From NCBI GenBank assembly GCA_025526995.1, contig JAHLKG010000008.1, positions 310,001-374,000 of the forward strand: a stretch of 64,000 bases of DNA, written 5' to 3'. The notes beneath the pieces were generated by a model. The model did not search any database. It saw only the letters and a program-made list of their open reading frames with translations, and was not told the DNA's origin. Shown piece by piece: positions 12,540 through 25,000 of the stretch. This DNA is from Powellomyces hirtus (Eukaryota > Chytridiomycota > Chytridiomycetes > Spizellomycetales > Powellomycetaceae). Position numbers and translations under genes: made by a program. The first letter of the stretch is position 1. The number at the start of each line of letters is the position of its first letter.

Positions 12540-14381
12540 GACGGTATGGTATGTATGTGGTGGAAACGACGAAGGCAGCAAGCGTCTGAGCTGGGGATCT
12601 GTGGGTTGGGGTCAGCGCACAGGAAAAACCAGCGTGGGATTGCAGACAATGCTTTGGAGGGTTGTGGGGGCCTGAGAGCAATCAAACAAAGTTATTGCCG
12701 AGAAATGGAAGGAAGATTGGAGGGGATGCGGTAGGAGGGGGCGCCAATATTATATTGTCCCGCTGAGAGGTGCAGAGGCCAATTAACGCGGAAAGAAGGG
12801 GGTTGAAGGATGAAACGCAAGCAAACAAGAGAGGGAAGTCAAGTAGAAAGAGAGAGACGCGTTGAGGAGGAGGAGGGTGGCGTTCACGAGGGTTGCCAAT
12901 AATCCAAATTGAGGCGGTCGGGTTTTTTGTCTTACGGCAGCGCGCCTTCTGGCTCGTTAGTCTGCCGTGGGTCCTCTCATCATCCTTCACCCATTCCTTC
13001 ATCCATTCCCATCAGACAACTCCATCCATTCACATGGGAAAAATGACAACTTACGTATCCCACTTACGCCCCCTCCCACTCCGTTCCCACGCCGCACAGT
13101 CAATCGAGAGGATGGTCGGTTGGCCCTTTCTTTCTTTCCATCCATACTGAGCCGCCGCCGACAGAACAGGAAAGCGGCGTTCAGGGGAAACACACGCCTT
13201 CTGAAACACCAACCTGGGAATAGTTGTTTCCTTGGGTTGGCCCCGCAAGACACATCGGCTCTTCCCGGCTGTTAATTACCCCCTTCACTCCTCCTTACGT
13301 CAGCTCCGACATGCGGGCGCCACACGGGGTAGGTGGGCGCCACCACGGACTCCCCCCGTTTCATTTCCTAAATGGCCGCTGCGGCCAAGTTTCAGGGGTG
13401 TCCAGGCCGGTATTTGTGCTGACCTCAAACACATCCTTTCCACGTCATTACCCATCTGCCTGATTATTGGTGCGAAGTATATCATTGCCTAGCACATTTC
13501 CATCGTCGCACTTGACGGGAAGGTAGTTGGAATGGTTTTCTCCGATGGCCTGACAAGTAAGAGCACCAAATGTGGCGTTTCTTGTCATGTGCAACCTCTT
13601 TGGGAAGAACGAAAGACGGAGCACAAAAAAATTTTAATCGGCCGCGAGTCCCATGGAGCTTGCTATCAGCAGATTGAATCTGGCATTCGATCGATACTGT
13701 ACAAAGGCCGAGCCTGACAGTTGGAATCGAAAACGCCAAACGTGCGCCGACAGAGGTGAACGCTCTGGAGAAGCAATCGTCTGTGGATTTGTCAGTTCCT
13801 GTTCACCGGTATCATAAGATACCCGAGACGCTTATCTAATGCACAGCTAATGCCAGACTCGCCCCTCGCTTCATGTCATTGGCTTCTGGGTAGCGCTGAA
13901 GGTCGACGGGTGGGAGCTCGGCGTCATTTGCGGACAGGAGAACATTGCCGTTAACGTCACTAGGCAACTTCGAGGTGGGAACAGTACTGTGCCCTGGTCG
14001 TTAGCCGACGATGACCGTCCCCGTTCGCTCATTAGTTGTCATACCAGAGCGGTGAGCAATGACTGTAATGTTGGCAACTCTGGGAGACCTCAATATTCTG
14101 AAAGCCACCGAACAGTGGTGGAGTTCGTCAATTGACTAGCCCTGGACAGAAGTTGAGAATCATCTGAGTCCGTTACGTTCCCGGACGGTCTGTCTGCAGA
14201 CAAAACCGGGAGCGTGATTAGCATCACTTGACTGGCGAAGGGTTTCCCAACAGGGAATCCCTGGTTTGGGGAAGGCATCTAACCCTACTTGCTAATTGTA
14301 TGCAATTGATCAAAAGAGGGAGACTACGGAAACTGCAAAATTGTACACTCGGTGAGATGAGGAATGCCATCAAAAAGCTAT
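12540..14381. other. Long intergenic region upstream of the homeobox gene
   Basis: No gene is supported. Several short frames are open on both strands between about 12,890 and 13,490, but they are mutually overlapping, biased in composition and lack domain-like text. The interval probably contains the long promoter/5' UTR of the homeobox gene, which is common for developmental regulators. Pyrimidine-rich blocks occur around 12,970-13,060. Confidence 0.45.
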
Positions 14382-14452
14382 TCCCCGACAGGGAATCGAA
14401 CCCTGGCCATCACGGTGAGAGCGTGAGATCCTAACCACTGGACCATCGAGGA
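14382..14452 (-). tRNA. tRNA-Glu (anticodon CTC)
   Basis: Read on the minus strand, a 71-nt cloverleaf folds cleanly. The acceptor arm TCCTCGA pairs with TCGGGGA with one G-T wobble. The D arm is GTCC/GGAT. The anticodon stem TCACG/CGTGA encloses the loop CTCTCAC, placing CTC at positions 34-36. The T arm CAGGG/CCCTG encloses TTCGATT. The A and B boxes of the internal Pol III promoter are visible. There is no intron. The 3' CCA is not encoded, as expected for a eukaryotic nuclear tRNA. Confidence 0.95.
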
Positions 14453-14766
14453 CTTGATGAATGATCACGTAAGCGGGGATTACTCTGACTAGCTGCGCAG
14501 TCCCGAGTTTCTTTCCACATTCAGCGTGAGACCATTGAAGAAGACTAGCATCCAACTATGAATAAAGCACCAATGTAGCATGATATTGGAATCCCTTGCC
14601 ATTTCTAGTCATTATAGCATTAAAAAGCACGCTAAAGGTATGGCAAAGGAAGCAGAATGTAGTGTGTTTCGACAATGTTGATGGTCCAGCCGAACGCGCG
14701 AAACGGACGTGACGTCAAAACTCGTTGTTCTCGCTTTCCAAGGTGTTCTACTCAGAATTCAACAGC

Positions 14767-16598
14767 ATGCAAACTATCAGCAGGGATTACACTGCAGAAC
14801 ACACCGCCAACAGCGGTAAATCGACCAACGCGGTGGATCATAGCTCCCAGTCGGAGGTATGCAGGAAGAAATAGCTACGCAAATTGTGGAGGTCAAGAAA
14901 AGTAATCTGGTTTTTATTACGTATGATTCTTGTTTAGCACGAGGGCCTCTCCTATCATAAATGGTATAATGTGCCGTGCGGAGAGCTTCTGACTGCTGCG
15001 CATCAAAATGTGGTGGTTATTAATGGAGATGTTCCCGTTGAGTCTGCGTGCGAAGTAAGTAGATGGGGACGCGTGAAAGCCTCCCGTGTCGGAGTGGTAG
15101 TCCAGCGAGAATCTAGACGCTGAAAGAATGGTATTCCCAGACCTTGATCAACAATGGAATATCTTCCGCCCCAGTCTGGGACAAGGTACGTATCTGAGCT
15201 AGGTGTTGAGACCAAAAGGTGTCTCCCCATGCTGAATCGGACTCATTTGCAGGACCGCAATGTTTTTGTCGGCATGTTTGATTACCGGTACGGGGGTTGT
15301 TCCCAGCACATGTCTTGAATTTAGCGAAGCTATGCATGTGGACGTTGGTTCTTATTGGATCATTAGGGACGTTGTAACATACGTACTGGTGGGTTTGAGC
15401 AAGGACATGCCCCTCGACGAGTCAGCCTCCATGGAATTCAAAGAGCTCGTGAGACTTGCAAGAAGTCGTGAGCCGGTGCCCGTCAAATTGGCTGCTGGTA
15501 AGTCACGAATCTCGAAGACGATCGTTTTTTAGAGTATGTGCGTGCGGAAACACTCATCGCTGCTGCTGCGCATTCACAGACATATCCCACAAGAATCCAT
15601 TTTACTCCGTCCTTGAGCAGACACATCTATTGCAAGTGGTAAGAGAGTGGCAGTGTATAAGTGCGCTTCCGTCCCACGGATTTTTGACGCGACTTCATTC
15701 CTAAGGCGGAACTGTTCTCTAGCACAATTCACCGGGTGGCGGTGATGGATAGCAATGGACTGAAGGGGATCATTTCACAAAGCACAGTTATACAGTATCT
15801 GTACAAGAATGTATGATTGCAGTTATCGCCTTACGTGATCACAGGAATATCTGACTGTCTCTTGTATTGGTCACCTCAGATTGAGAAGTTCCCGGATGTG
15901 CAAGAAGTGTTTGCAAAGTCGGTAAGTCAATCGTCGACGTACCCTGATATTGACGACCTCAATATATGACGTTCTCATTGTATACTGCCTGGATGAACTT
16001 TCTTTGAATTAGATCAGAGAACTGGGCTTGGGCACCAAAGCAATCATTGCGGTTGAGGGGAGTGCAACAGTTCTGGATGCATTGAAGTTGATGGGTACGT
16101 GGTCCGGGTTTCATCGCGTTGACTCTCCGAAAGGAACAGCCGTTGACGCACATGTGGCTCTAGCAAAGCACGATGTATCATCCCTTGCCGTATTGAACGC
16201 GTCTGGCGGGATTGTTGCCAATCTGAGCATGTCTGACATCAAATGGGTGATGCGTTCTTTCAAATTCAACCTTCTGTGGCAGACATGCCTACACTTTGTT
16301 GGATTTATCGACTCAGAACAAGGAATAATGGATGGACGGGTATGCGATCTTGATTTGATACATTGTACTCTTTGGGATCGCACTGAAACTTGACGGTCGT
16401 GTGATCATTTAGGACAAATTACCTGTATTCGATGTTCTTGAAACGTCGACGCTTGGCTACGCGGTTGGCAAAATGATTGCCACGAAAGCGCATCGGGTAT
16501 GGGTGGTCGAACGTGCGACTGGACCACCGGTGTCGGTCGTGACGCTCACTGATGTGTTCAGGATGATTACACCTCATCTGAACCCGACCGAGGAGTAG
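14767..16598 (+). CDS. Four-CBS-domain protein, Snf4/AMPK-gamma type
   Basis: Eleven exons (14767-14856, 14938-15054, 15141-15185, 15253-15287, 15367-15497, 15580-15638, 15706-15810, 15880-15921, 16013-16094, 16140-16339, 16413-16598) join in phase and give about 363 aa. The product is essentially two Bateman modules. CBS1 runs through NVVVINGDVPVESACETLI and SSAPVWDKDRNVFVGMFDYR. CBS2 contains ELFSSTIHRVAVMDSNGLKG, CBS3 contains HDVSSLAVLNASGGIVANLS, and CBS4 contains THE HRVWVVERATGPPVSVVTLTD stretch. In Snf4/AMPK-gamma such modules bind adenine nucleotides and regulate the kinase; whether this is the true gamma subunit or a paralogous CBS protein is not settled by sequence. The segment 16240-16339 could be partly intronic but reads through open, and its WVMRSF-like text resembles related fungal CBS proteins. 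The 45-nt intron at 16095-16139 is the shortest seen here. Confidence 0.9.
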
Positions 16599-16943
16599 GG
16601 TGGATTTGTCACTCGACACCTTTGAGTTTGAGGCTCCTGCTTTCCTGTACCATAATGCCTTCTTTTGTAAGTAAATAAAGCCCACAATGCCGCTCGACCC
16701 GTTCACGCCGGGTTCACCGCTGGTACCACCATTGCACTGCGCCCACGTGAGTCTCCATGACGTCAGAAACTCAAACGTCATCTTAAACGCGGTGGGCTCC
16801 GCGTCAACGTTTCCCGTCTTCCCACCTCTCTCTTTTCGCCAATTCCGTTTCTTAACTTCAGTCAAACCCGACCACCACTTGATGCACAGCTTTCACTACC
16901 AGAACATAACGACTCGACAACCTCAGCCTTGAACTCAAACAAA
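16599..16943. other. Intergenic spacer and 5' UTR
   Basis: The spacer between two co-directional genes holds the 3' end of the CBS gene and a pyrimidine-rich leader (CCACCTCTCTCTTTTCGCC) just upstream of the phosphatase gene. A TGACGTCA-like site lies near 16,758 (ATGACGTCAG). No gene is seen. Confidence 0.4.
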
Positions 16944-18655
16944 ATGACGGACTCTACAGCGGACTCGCCAATTGCCGATAGCTCGCAGGCTTCTGTAGTC
17001 AAAACACCAGCGGTCACCACTGCAGCCGACGAGACGGCAGCTCCTCCCCCAGCTCAAGAGTCATCCACAGCTCCTCAAGTTTCCGAACCATCAGTATCAG
17101 GCGCCACCACAGAAGTACACGAGTTGAAACACGAAATTGCAAAGGGAGAGGCAGAGATAATCCTCAGTGAGGCGGACCGACCGGTGCCTGAGGTCTTGCA
17201 GAACATTGTCAACTTCCGAGATGTGGGCAAAAACTACAATATCGACATTGGGGAAACGTAAGCATCAGACAGTCGTGCGAGACTTGTCTCCAACAGACAG
17301 CTGCGGGCCTTTGATAGTTCTGATAACTTTCCTTTTGTATCACCTAGTATCTTCAAGACGGGTAACCTGTTCCGCTCGGGTCGTCTGGGTACGCATTGTA
17401 CCGTCCACATTTGGTTCCACCTCCTTGCTTATTTTCGCATCTCATTCTCCACAGATGACGCTACGACAGATGACTTGAAGCTGTTGACGGACATGTTCCA
17501 CATCAAAACCGTCATTGATCTGCGCTCCGAGTAAGCACTTGCCCCATCCTCGCCTTCTACTTATAACGGATATGCTGATCAATGATCTTCTTTCATGCAC
17601 TAACCAGAACTGAAGGCCGGATGGGCGAAGATCTCGTGAACACATTCCCGGCATCTGCTATCAACGAGGTGTTGTTCCCTTGTTGGATAGACTGCGCCAT
17701 TTGCGTCACAATTCACTAAATCGTAATCTGACTGTGACCGTATCTACAGACGAAGTTGGCAGAAATGGTTCTTTACCTGCCTGCTCCCGGCAGCAAGCGG
17801 GAAGAAAGCCAACCCGAGTATGATTCGGATGCCGAATCAGATATTGACGACGAACCGCCTTCTGCAGTGGACGCGGAGGCCCCTGCACCTCCCGCCACAA
17901 AGGAAGAAGCTGCCAACGCCAAGCCACGCGTAACATACTACATCAACTTTGCTGGGAGATCATTCCGCAGGCATTCGGTGTGGAAACCCCTGTCATTCAA
18001 ATCAAAATTGTAAAGTAGGCCTACCTGATGTGACTTGGTGGAAATTGGAGCTAACAGACAATTTGGTTTTGCAGAAAGGTGATTGGGCTGATGGCATCGC
18101 ATCAAAAGCCCCGCGTGATAGAACTGGTCGGCGCCGAAGTGTAAGGGGAGACCCAACCAGAGATCGTTTTACAATTCTTGCTTACATTCGACGTTTCTAT
18201 CTTGCAGTATCAACCCTGCAGGCCTTAAAGGCTTGAACGAAGCTTTCATCAAATACTGCGGTCCCGAAATCACGCACGCTCTCCGTCTCATGTCCGTTCC
18301 CTCCCACTACCCCCTCCTCGTCCACTGCACCCAAGGCAAAGATCGCACTGGACTCGTCATTGCACTGGCGCTGTATTGCGCAGGCGCCTCCATGGAGCTC
18401 ATTGTCCGCGACTACGCCCGCACCCAGCGCGGTCTCGAACGTCAGCGCGATATTATGGTTGAGGAGATGCGCAAGACTGGCCTGGATCCCGTTTTCTCGG
18501 ACGCCCCGCCGGAAGTCATCCGCCATGCCTTTGAGTTCTTGGATAAGGAGTATGGGGGTCCGAGCAAGTATCTGATCCTTCATGGATTTGATGAGCGACA
18601 CCAGAGGCGCTTGGGCGCTTGTTTGAAAGTTGTGCTCCAGCAGCCCAGTTTGTAG
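16944..18655 (+). CDS. Y_phosphatase3-family protein tyrosine/phosphoinositide phosphatase
   Basis: Seven exons (16944-17257, 17348-17388, 17455-17530, 17608-17668, 17750-18009, 18075-18140, 18208-18655) give about 421 aa. After a disordered Ala/Pro/Ser-rich N-terminus come NFRDVGKN, LFRSGRLDDAT and VIDLRSETEGR, the hallmark order of the tyrosine-phosphatase-family-3 fold. The catalytic P-loop HCTQGKDRTG is at about residue 311, with the nucleophilic Cys and the Arg intact. The HCxxGKDRTG form is shared with phosphoinositide phosphatases and bacterial LipA/MptpB-like enzymes, so the substrate may be phosphotyrosine or a phosphoinositide. An acidic insert (EYDSDAESDIDDEPP) sits between the N-terminal motifs and the catalytic half. 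The ATG at 16944 was chosen over an upstream in-frame TTG. It is convergent with the polyamine oxidase gene. Confidence 0.92.
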
Positions 18656-19786
18656 ATGATCCGCCTGCCACATATAGATATATACTGTACACTTTATCCT
18701 AAACAATCTGCAACTTTACATTCCACGCCCGCAAGGCTACTGTTTTCCAGAGGTCAGTCCTCTTGCGGCAACGCATGGCCTAGGAGGCATAGATGTACCG
18801 ATGCGGAGTGATTGCCGAAATCCATTTATAAAGCGACCCGCCTGCACTGTAGCTCCCACTTTTTCCTCATCTCCCTCTGCGTCCATACGTTACCGAAGTT
18901 TACTTTGGAGATTCGGTGCTTGCAGCGAGCCCCCACAACGCGAATGGTCATCATGTTGTCGAAGTGTAGATTGCAGTAAGGTAAGCGAAGTGTAGCTGTT
19001 CACTGAACTGCCCAGCTCAACACTGAAGTCCTCCACAACGACAAAAAGTTCACTCCCGCTGGTGGAACATGCCCCGCGGTGTCTACACACCCTCATGATG
19101 GACACTGACGCCTGTCCCCCACCGGATCTGTACCGTTTAATCGTGCAGCGGGGCGCCAACCTCAAAGTCTTATCTCTCCTCACCGTGCTCTCGCTGCCAT
19201 CCCACCACACTCTCGACCGACCACCTCCAGTCCTCCACGACGACACACTGACGCCTGTCCCCCACCGGATCTGTACCGTTTGATCGTGCACCGGAGCGTC
19301 GATCTCAAAGTCTTATCTCTCCTCACCGTGCTCTCACTGCAATCCCACCACCTCTCGACACCATCGCCACCACATGCCAGCAACTCAGGTACCCGCGACG
19401 ACCGAGAACGCAGAGATTGCGCGGTGCCCGATGAATGGATCGCGACGTTACAGCGGTGCCTGATGAGTTTTCCCCTTCACCGTGCTCTCGCTGCCATCCC
19501 ACCACACTCTCGACGTCATCGCCACGACATGCCAGCATTGCTCTGGCCGGGTAGCACCGTACTATCTCTGAATCCTACTTAAGACTGCCAACTAAGCTGC
19601 TTGCTTCAGACAGATGTTCGCGCAACACATCATACGGATATCAGTTAAGCAGTCTTGGCGGTGCCGATAACGTCCGTCAAAGATGTGAAATGAAGTTCTT
19701 ATGCACCTGATTGAATAAATAACATTGTTCTTCATTGAAAATTCTACCAGCTATCCATTCACACAGAGGTGGGGTATGCAGAATAT
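18656..19786. other. Convergent intergenic region
   Basis: This gap lies between the 3' ends of the phosphatase (+) and polyamine oxidase (-) genes. It contains the imperfect tandem repeat listed separately and 3' UTR sequence. Short open frames inside it are by-products of the repeat. No gene is supported. Confidence 0.5.
19103..19545. repeat. Imperfect tandem repeat, about 143-bp unit, ~2.5 copies
   Basis: The segment that starts CACTGACGCCTGTCCCCCAC at 19,103 recurs at 19,246, giving a 143-bp period. The block CACCGTGCTCTCGCTGCCAT with its flanks recurs a third time near 19,480. Units differ by scattered substitutions and end in a shared 'ATGCCAGCA' element. The array is not coding; it lies between two convergent genes. 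Confidence 0.75.
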
Positions 19787-21442
19787 CTAGCTCCGCTCGC
19801 CAACGTCGAAACCACGTTTCTTGAGAGAGCTGCCACAGTCTTCCTTGACGGTGGTGTGGATGGGCATGGAGGGGCATTTGCCCTTGATGCATTGAGCGAC
19901 GGAGCCACCAATGTCAAGGCCAGCAAGCCACGCACCGTGGACGTATCCAAAGTACTTCAACGAGGTGTGTTCACCGGTAAACCAGAGATTGCCGACGGGC
20001 GCACGCAAATTTTCAAACTCTTGCCTGACTTGACCGATGGGCCAGTTGGTGAACGTTCCACGGAACAAGGGGTCCGAGTGCCATCGGGGAACGTGGATGT
20101 GGGTGGCGCGGGGCGTGTTGGGTCCGTACGTCTTGCGGAGCACAACCATGATTTCATCGAGGGTGGCTTCGTCGGATTGCTGCTCAATGCGTTTGGCTTC
20201 GAGGTCGGTGACGGTGACGAAGAAGATGTTGGAATTGTCAGGGAAGAACTTTTTGTAGGGCTTCGCCTTGGTATTTTGCCAGTATCCAAAGTAACCACGC
20301 TTAGAGTCGGCATAGAGAGTGAACTCGGTGTCGGACCAGAACTTTTTGGGAAAGTTGAGGAAGATCTTGGTGTACGTCGCAATGTTGAACTCAAAGATGG
20401 ACTGGATCTTCCAGGGCGGCAGAGCAGGCGTGAACTTGATGTCGGGCGACTGCAACACCCCGAGAGAGGTGGAGGAAATGACATAGTCGGCAACGTAGGT
20501 CGTGCCGTCTTTAGTCTTCACGGTGACCTGAGGCGTCGGACTCACATTCGTGGTGGCCTTTGAGCTTCCAGTGTCCTTGGCCCACTGGATGCTGTTGACG
20601 ACCTTGCCGAGATGGAGCCGCTGGGAGCCGTAGCCCAAGCCAATTGCATTGGCCTCCTGCTCGATGATGGTCTTAAAGCCGCGCTTGTCTACCACAAACT
20701 CATAGTCTGGGCCGAACGAATGCATGTCGGCGGTGTACGCATGAGAAGAAACATCGGGTCGTTCGGCCTGCTCGGCATCAAATCCATTCCACTCGATCGC
20801 CATCTCGACGGGCGTGGTGGGGTTCCAGCCGAGCATCCTGTAGGCGGCACGCAGAGACATGTCCTGCAGCCCGTCCTGGACGCGCTGAGCAGCCATCTCA
20901 GCGGCCTCCTCGTACATGGCATCGAACTTTTCGGCGATGGGGCCCCAGACTTTCTCGGCAACGGCACCCCTGGCGTCCCGCACCGAAATGTCGTCCCAGT
21001 TGGTTGGCGTGCGGACGAGATTGTACTTGTTGGCCAGTTCAGTGATTGGGTTGATAGTGGGTCCGTTGACTCCCTCCACCCAGTTGGCGCCGAGCTCGAC
21101 CGTGCCGTTGGTGCCTGGTGGCCAGTTGATGTTGTGCATGCGTCCACCAATCACATCTTTGCGACCTTCAATAACAATGTAATCCGTGATGCCTTTGGCG
21201 GCAAGAGCCTTAGCAGCAGCGATGCCGGATGCTAATGACGGAGAGAAGTACATGAGCCTTTGATCGACATACGCAGGAAGATATGCATAGGTTCATGCGG
21301 ACGTACCACCAGCGCCAATGATGAGGACTTTCGACTTGTGCGTCTTGCTGGCACTGGCATTGGCAGTGGTCGTGTCAGCAGCGTACGCGCTTTGTCCAGC
21401 GAGAATCAGAGAAAACAATGTGGCTGCGGACGAAAGCTTCAT
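19787..21442 (-). CDS. Secreted FAD-dependent polyamine oxidase
   Basis: Two exons, 21442-21307 and 21231-19787, are joined across a 75-nt intron and give about 526 aa. Residues 1-21 form a signal peptide (hydrophobic core, cleavage after SAYA). The dinucleotide-binding motif IIGAGASGIAAAKAL is split by the intron and is restored only with this junction. The text that follows (GGRMHN, ELGANWVEG) is typical of flavin amine oxidases, and the C-terminal FAD motif NLWFTGEHTSLKYFGYVHGA is intact. The family (maize PAO/yeast Fms1 relatives) oxidises spermine or spermidine and releases H2O2; the signal peptide predicts an extracellular or vacuolar enzyme. Length and motifs are complete, and the ATG at 21442 is the one that fits the signal peptide. 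Confidence 0.93.
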
Positions 21443-22059
21443 GATGGGCAAAAGAAAGGTTTCCAGCAAAGAGAAGCCTGCTGGCAATCGGGGGGAGGAG
21501 CATTGACCATCAACGCTTTATACAACGGGGCGCGCTCCTGTTGCGCGTAGTCACAAAACTTCTCTCGGATGCTCGGATAATGCGCTTGTGGAATGTGCGT
21601 ACCACCTCGCCAAACGAGCATTGTCAGTGAGCCCAAATTTTGAATGGAGGAAGGATTAAAAACCGAGCTGCTTTTTTTAGCACCTTCCCCCGGTTTCAAG
21701 TTTGTCGAAGGCTACACCAGCGCCGGGACCCCGGGAGGGGACAAAAAACGACAAAAATGCGCTGAACTGCGAGTGGGGGCTCCGTCAATCTTTCAAAATC
21801 CCATGTTCTGGAACGGGTAGGCTAGTGCGCACTGCGTCGTAGTCATAACAAAAGCTGGGTAACAGGAACAGATATTCACTGGTAGATTTCCCAGACCAGC
21901 CACTTTCCAAGCCTCGCGTCGCGTCGGCTCTGGGAGGCACACAAGCCACACCAGTGTCTTTGGAGAAATTTCCATTCATGTTATTTAAATAGTCTCACTT
22001 GGGTCGTTTACTGTTGCTACCATTTTTCCTTTTCTTTCTCCTTCTAGCACCCGGTTCGT
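21443..22059. other. Intergenic region
   Basis: This region separates two minus-strand genes: the promoter of the polyamine oxidase gene and the 3' end of the ABC transporter gene. Short open frames around 21,785-21,979 have no recognisable content. Nothing else was seen. Confidence 0.45.
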
Positions 22060-25000
22060 TCATAACCATGGCCTGACCCCATCGTCCTCAAATTCGCCGT
22101 CAGCATCGGTGCGATCGTCTCCGACAACAGCTCGAGTGCTACCTTCTTCTGATTCGCCGTCCAAGACCAGTCTTCTCATGGCCGCGGAGGTCACCGCTGG
22201 CGGGCCATGAGGATCTGTTTCTTGAACCGCAGTCAGCGGAAGTTCGTCGTCGTCACTGTTTTCTGACGAGAATGACCCTGATTGTGCCCACGGAGTCCCC
22301 GGTTCAGCATCGGTATTCAGAGAGAGCGCGGACTCTGTCAGTGATGAGTTATCTTCCTCCTCATAATTGCGTGAAGAATCTTGGGTGACAGCTTTCTCAG
22401 CATGGTGACCCAACTCAGTGACTGCAGCGAATGGCCCGTTCTCGCCATCAGTTTCGGGTGGAGTTGCGCCATTGCTCTCGCCTGGCATCTGCTCGTCCTG
22501 TTCCGCATCCTGTTCAGAGGGCTCCTCGGCGGCAACTGCTGTCGTGGTATCGGCGACCCATCTCCCCACACTTTCCATCCTGGCCAATCCTCCCAGGCCC
22601 ATCTCGTCCTTGAGCTGCTTCATCCACATGTCAAAATACACCCCATTGTCCCTCATCCTCATCAGGGATTCGTGAGTGCCTCTCTCCACACATCGTCCAT
22701 CTTTGATGACCAAGATCTGATCTGCATTGACGATGGTTGAAAGTCTCTATAAACAGGACATGAGACCAGTGAGTTGGCGGTAGGTCGTAGGAAGCAAGCA
22801 GGAAGGACGTACATGCGCAATCACAATGGTTGTGCGTGACTTGCTCAGAAGAGACGTTTGGAGAGCAGCCTCCGCACGAGTATCTAGTGCCGAGGTAGCT
22901 GTAAAATGTCATTGATTGATTAGGTTGCTCGGAATGAGTATCACAATTTGCAGAGTGCAGCATACCTTCATCAAGCAGGATTATGGAAGGGTTTTTGAGT
23001 AACGTTCGAGCGATAGCTACACGCTATGATCATGACCGGCACATGAGTATCTTGTTCACGTATCTTGCTCGGTAGTTGATGAGTACCTGCTTCTCGCCGC
23101 CACTGATGCGCAGGCACAGCTGTGAGTATTCTATTTGTTTGCGAATTCAGATGAGAAAATCGAGAGTAGCATCAACATACCTCAGGCGCAACCCACGCTC
23201 CCCGACTTTGGTCTCGTATGCTACATTGAGTTTCCAACGGGTGAGACGTCTGGAACAAGCGACACTGCTCAGAACCTGATTTTTTACCATCCGGAAAAGT
23301 CAATATTCGGTCATGTATTTGCGCAGATTCTGACGCGGCCAAGACTTCCTCATCCGTAGCATCCGGGCGGCCGTACATGACATTGTACTTTATGGTGTCA
23401 TTGAACCTGATTTGGACAGCAGTTGTTAGTTCAGGTTCGCATTGCTGCTAAAGACACTTTGACGTATATCACTTACAGCACGGTGTCTTGCGGAACCACT
23501 CCGATCATGTGTCGAAGATCTTTCTGTTTCAGGTCTCGGATATCCACGCCGTCAATTCGAATGCTGCCTTCCTGGACATCATAGAACCGGAAAAGCCTAC
23601 GGATCATGTACGTTCCTTGTGAGCAGAAAGCAAGAAAGCCTGGCCTATTGCGACAGCGCTGATCTACTCACAGACGTAAAACGGTGGACTTTCCTGGATG
23701 ATGAAGCCAAATGTGGAGTCAGATCCTTCCGACTTGAGTCCCTGCTTTAGCAATAGCCACTTACCAGATCCGGATGGTCCAACCAGGGCAATGGTGGACC
23801 CCGCCTCAGCTTTGAATGATATGTTCTCCAGCACTGGTCGCCGAAGATCATACGCGAAGGACACATTGTCTTTTTGGTCGACGGAGCAACGATTAGCGGC
23901 CGACCTCAAAGATATTCGCAACGATCCGTGGACAATACCAAAAACAACTTCGCCCGCCTTGACATCTAAAGGGGTTGGCTCTGTCGGGTCCTTAACCTCG
24001 ATGGGTTCTTTAAATAGATCGAGCATTTTTTCCATGTCGACGAAATTCTTTTGGATGACCCGATAGTGGTTCTGGCAGTGATGGAGAGGCTCCTTCAGGG
24101 ATGAACGCCGGCGAACGAAAAGCATATTTTGTTGGAGCAGCTTACCCCGAACCAGTTCAAAGGCCCATATAGCTGCGTTATATAGCTTAGGTAAAGAACA
24201 AAGTCGCCCACAGTCATGGTCTTGTCGTGGATAATGCGTTTAGCACACAGTATGCAGCCAATCAAAAGCCCAAATTGTATAATCATGTTCTGCACGGTGT
24301 TGAGCGCCGAGAGAATCATGTTGGAGTAAAAGTCTGCTTTGTGATACTCCTTGACAGCTTTTGGTAGTCAGCAAAAGATGGCGCGGGAGATGAACATTGA
24401 GTGCGGCAGACTCACCTCTCTTGTACTGATATACTTCAAAGTCCTCGGCGCTGAAATATTTGACGGTTTCAACATTCAGAAGGGAGTCAATCATCTTGGC
24501 TTCCAGAGCATTGTCCAGGGCGTTGCTGATGCGGCGGTACTTTGTGCGATATTCTGTTATATATATTGTGCTGAAAATGTAAAGGCCCATGGTCGTGAAC
24601 ACTATCAGACCGAAGTACATGTCGAACTAGAAAACATGGCCCAAATCAGCAAGGGCACAAGGGATATAAAGGTTGCGCAAAACAGTACCTTAAGGGCGAA
24701 ATAGAAGCAGGCGATGGAGATATCGGCCAAAGTTGGTAAAATATTAAATATGATGGATGAAAAGATGGAAACAATGCTGGCAACTCCGCGGTCTATGGAA
24801 GCAGACACGCCCATGAGGACATGACTTGCAAAAAATCCAACCAAGCGGTAGCTACCACTCGTCAACACACCTTGCACTCTAAGAATCTCGCCAGTCTTGC
24901 GGTTCAGATGAAATCGGAGGGACAAACTGCATGGACGACCGTCTGTGAGAAATGCAAGCTATACCAGACCGACGATGACCAGGTAACGGAAATGGGCAAG

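Noticed and set aside
12893..13492. Several overlapping open frames on both strands upstream of the homeobox gene
   Set aside because: Mutually exclusive, compositionally biased and without domain-like text or splice support; best read as promoter/5' UTR.
14205..14285. tRNA-like words (ACAGGGAATCCCTGG) near the tRNA-Glu gene
   Set aside because: No cloverleaf or B box can be formed; the similarity to the tRNA T arm is short and probably chance or a small tRNA-derived remnant.
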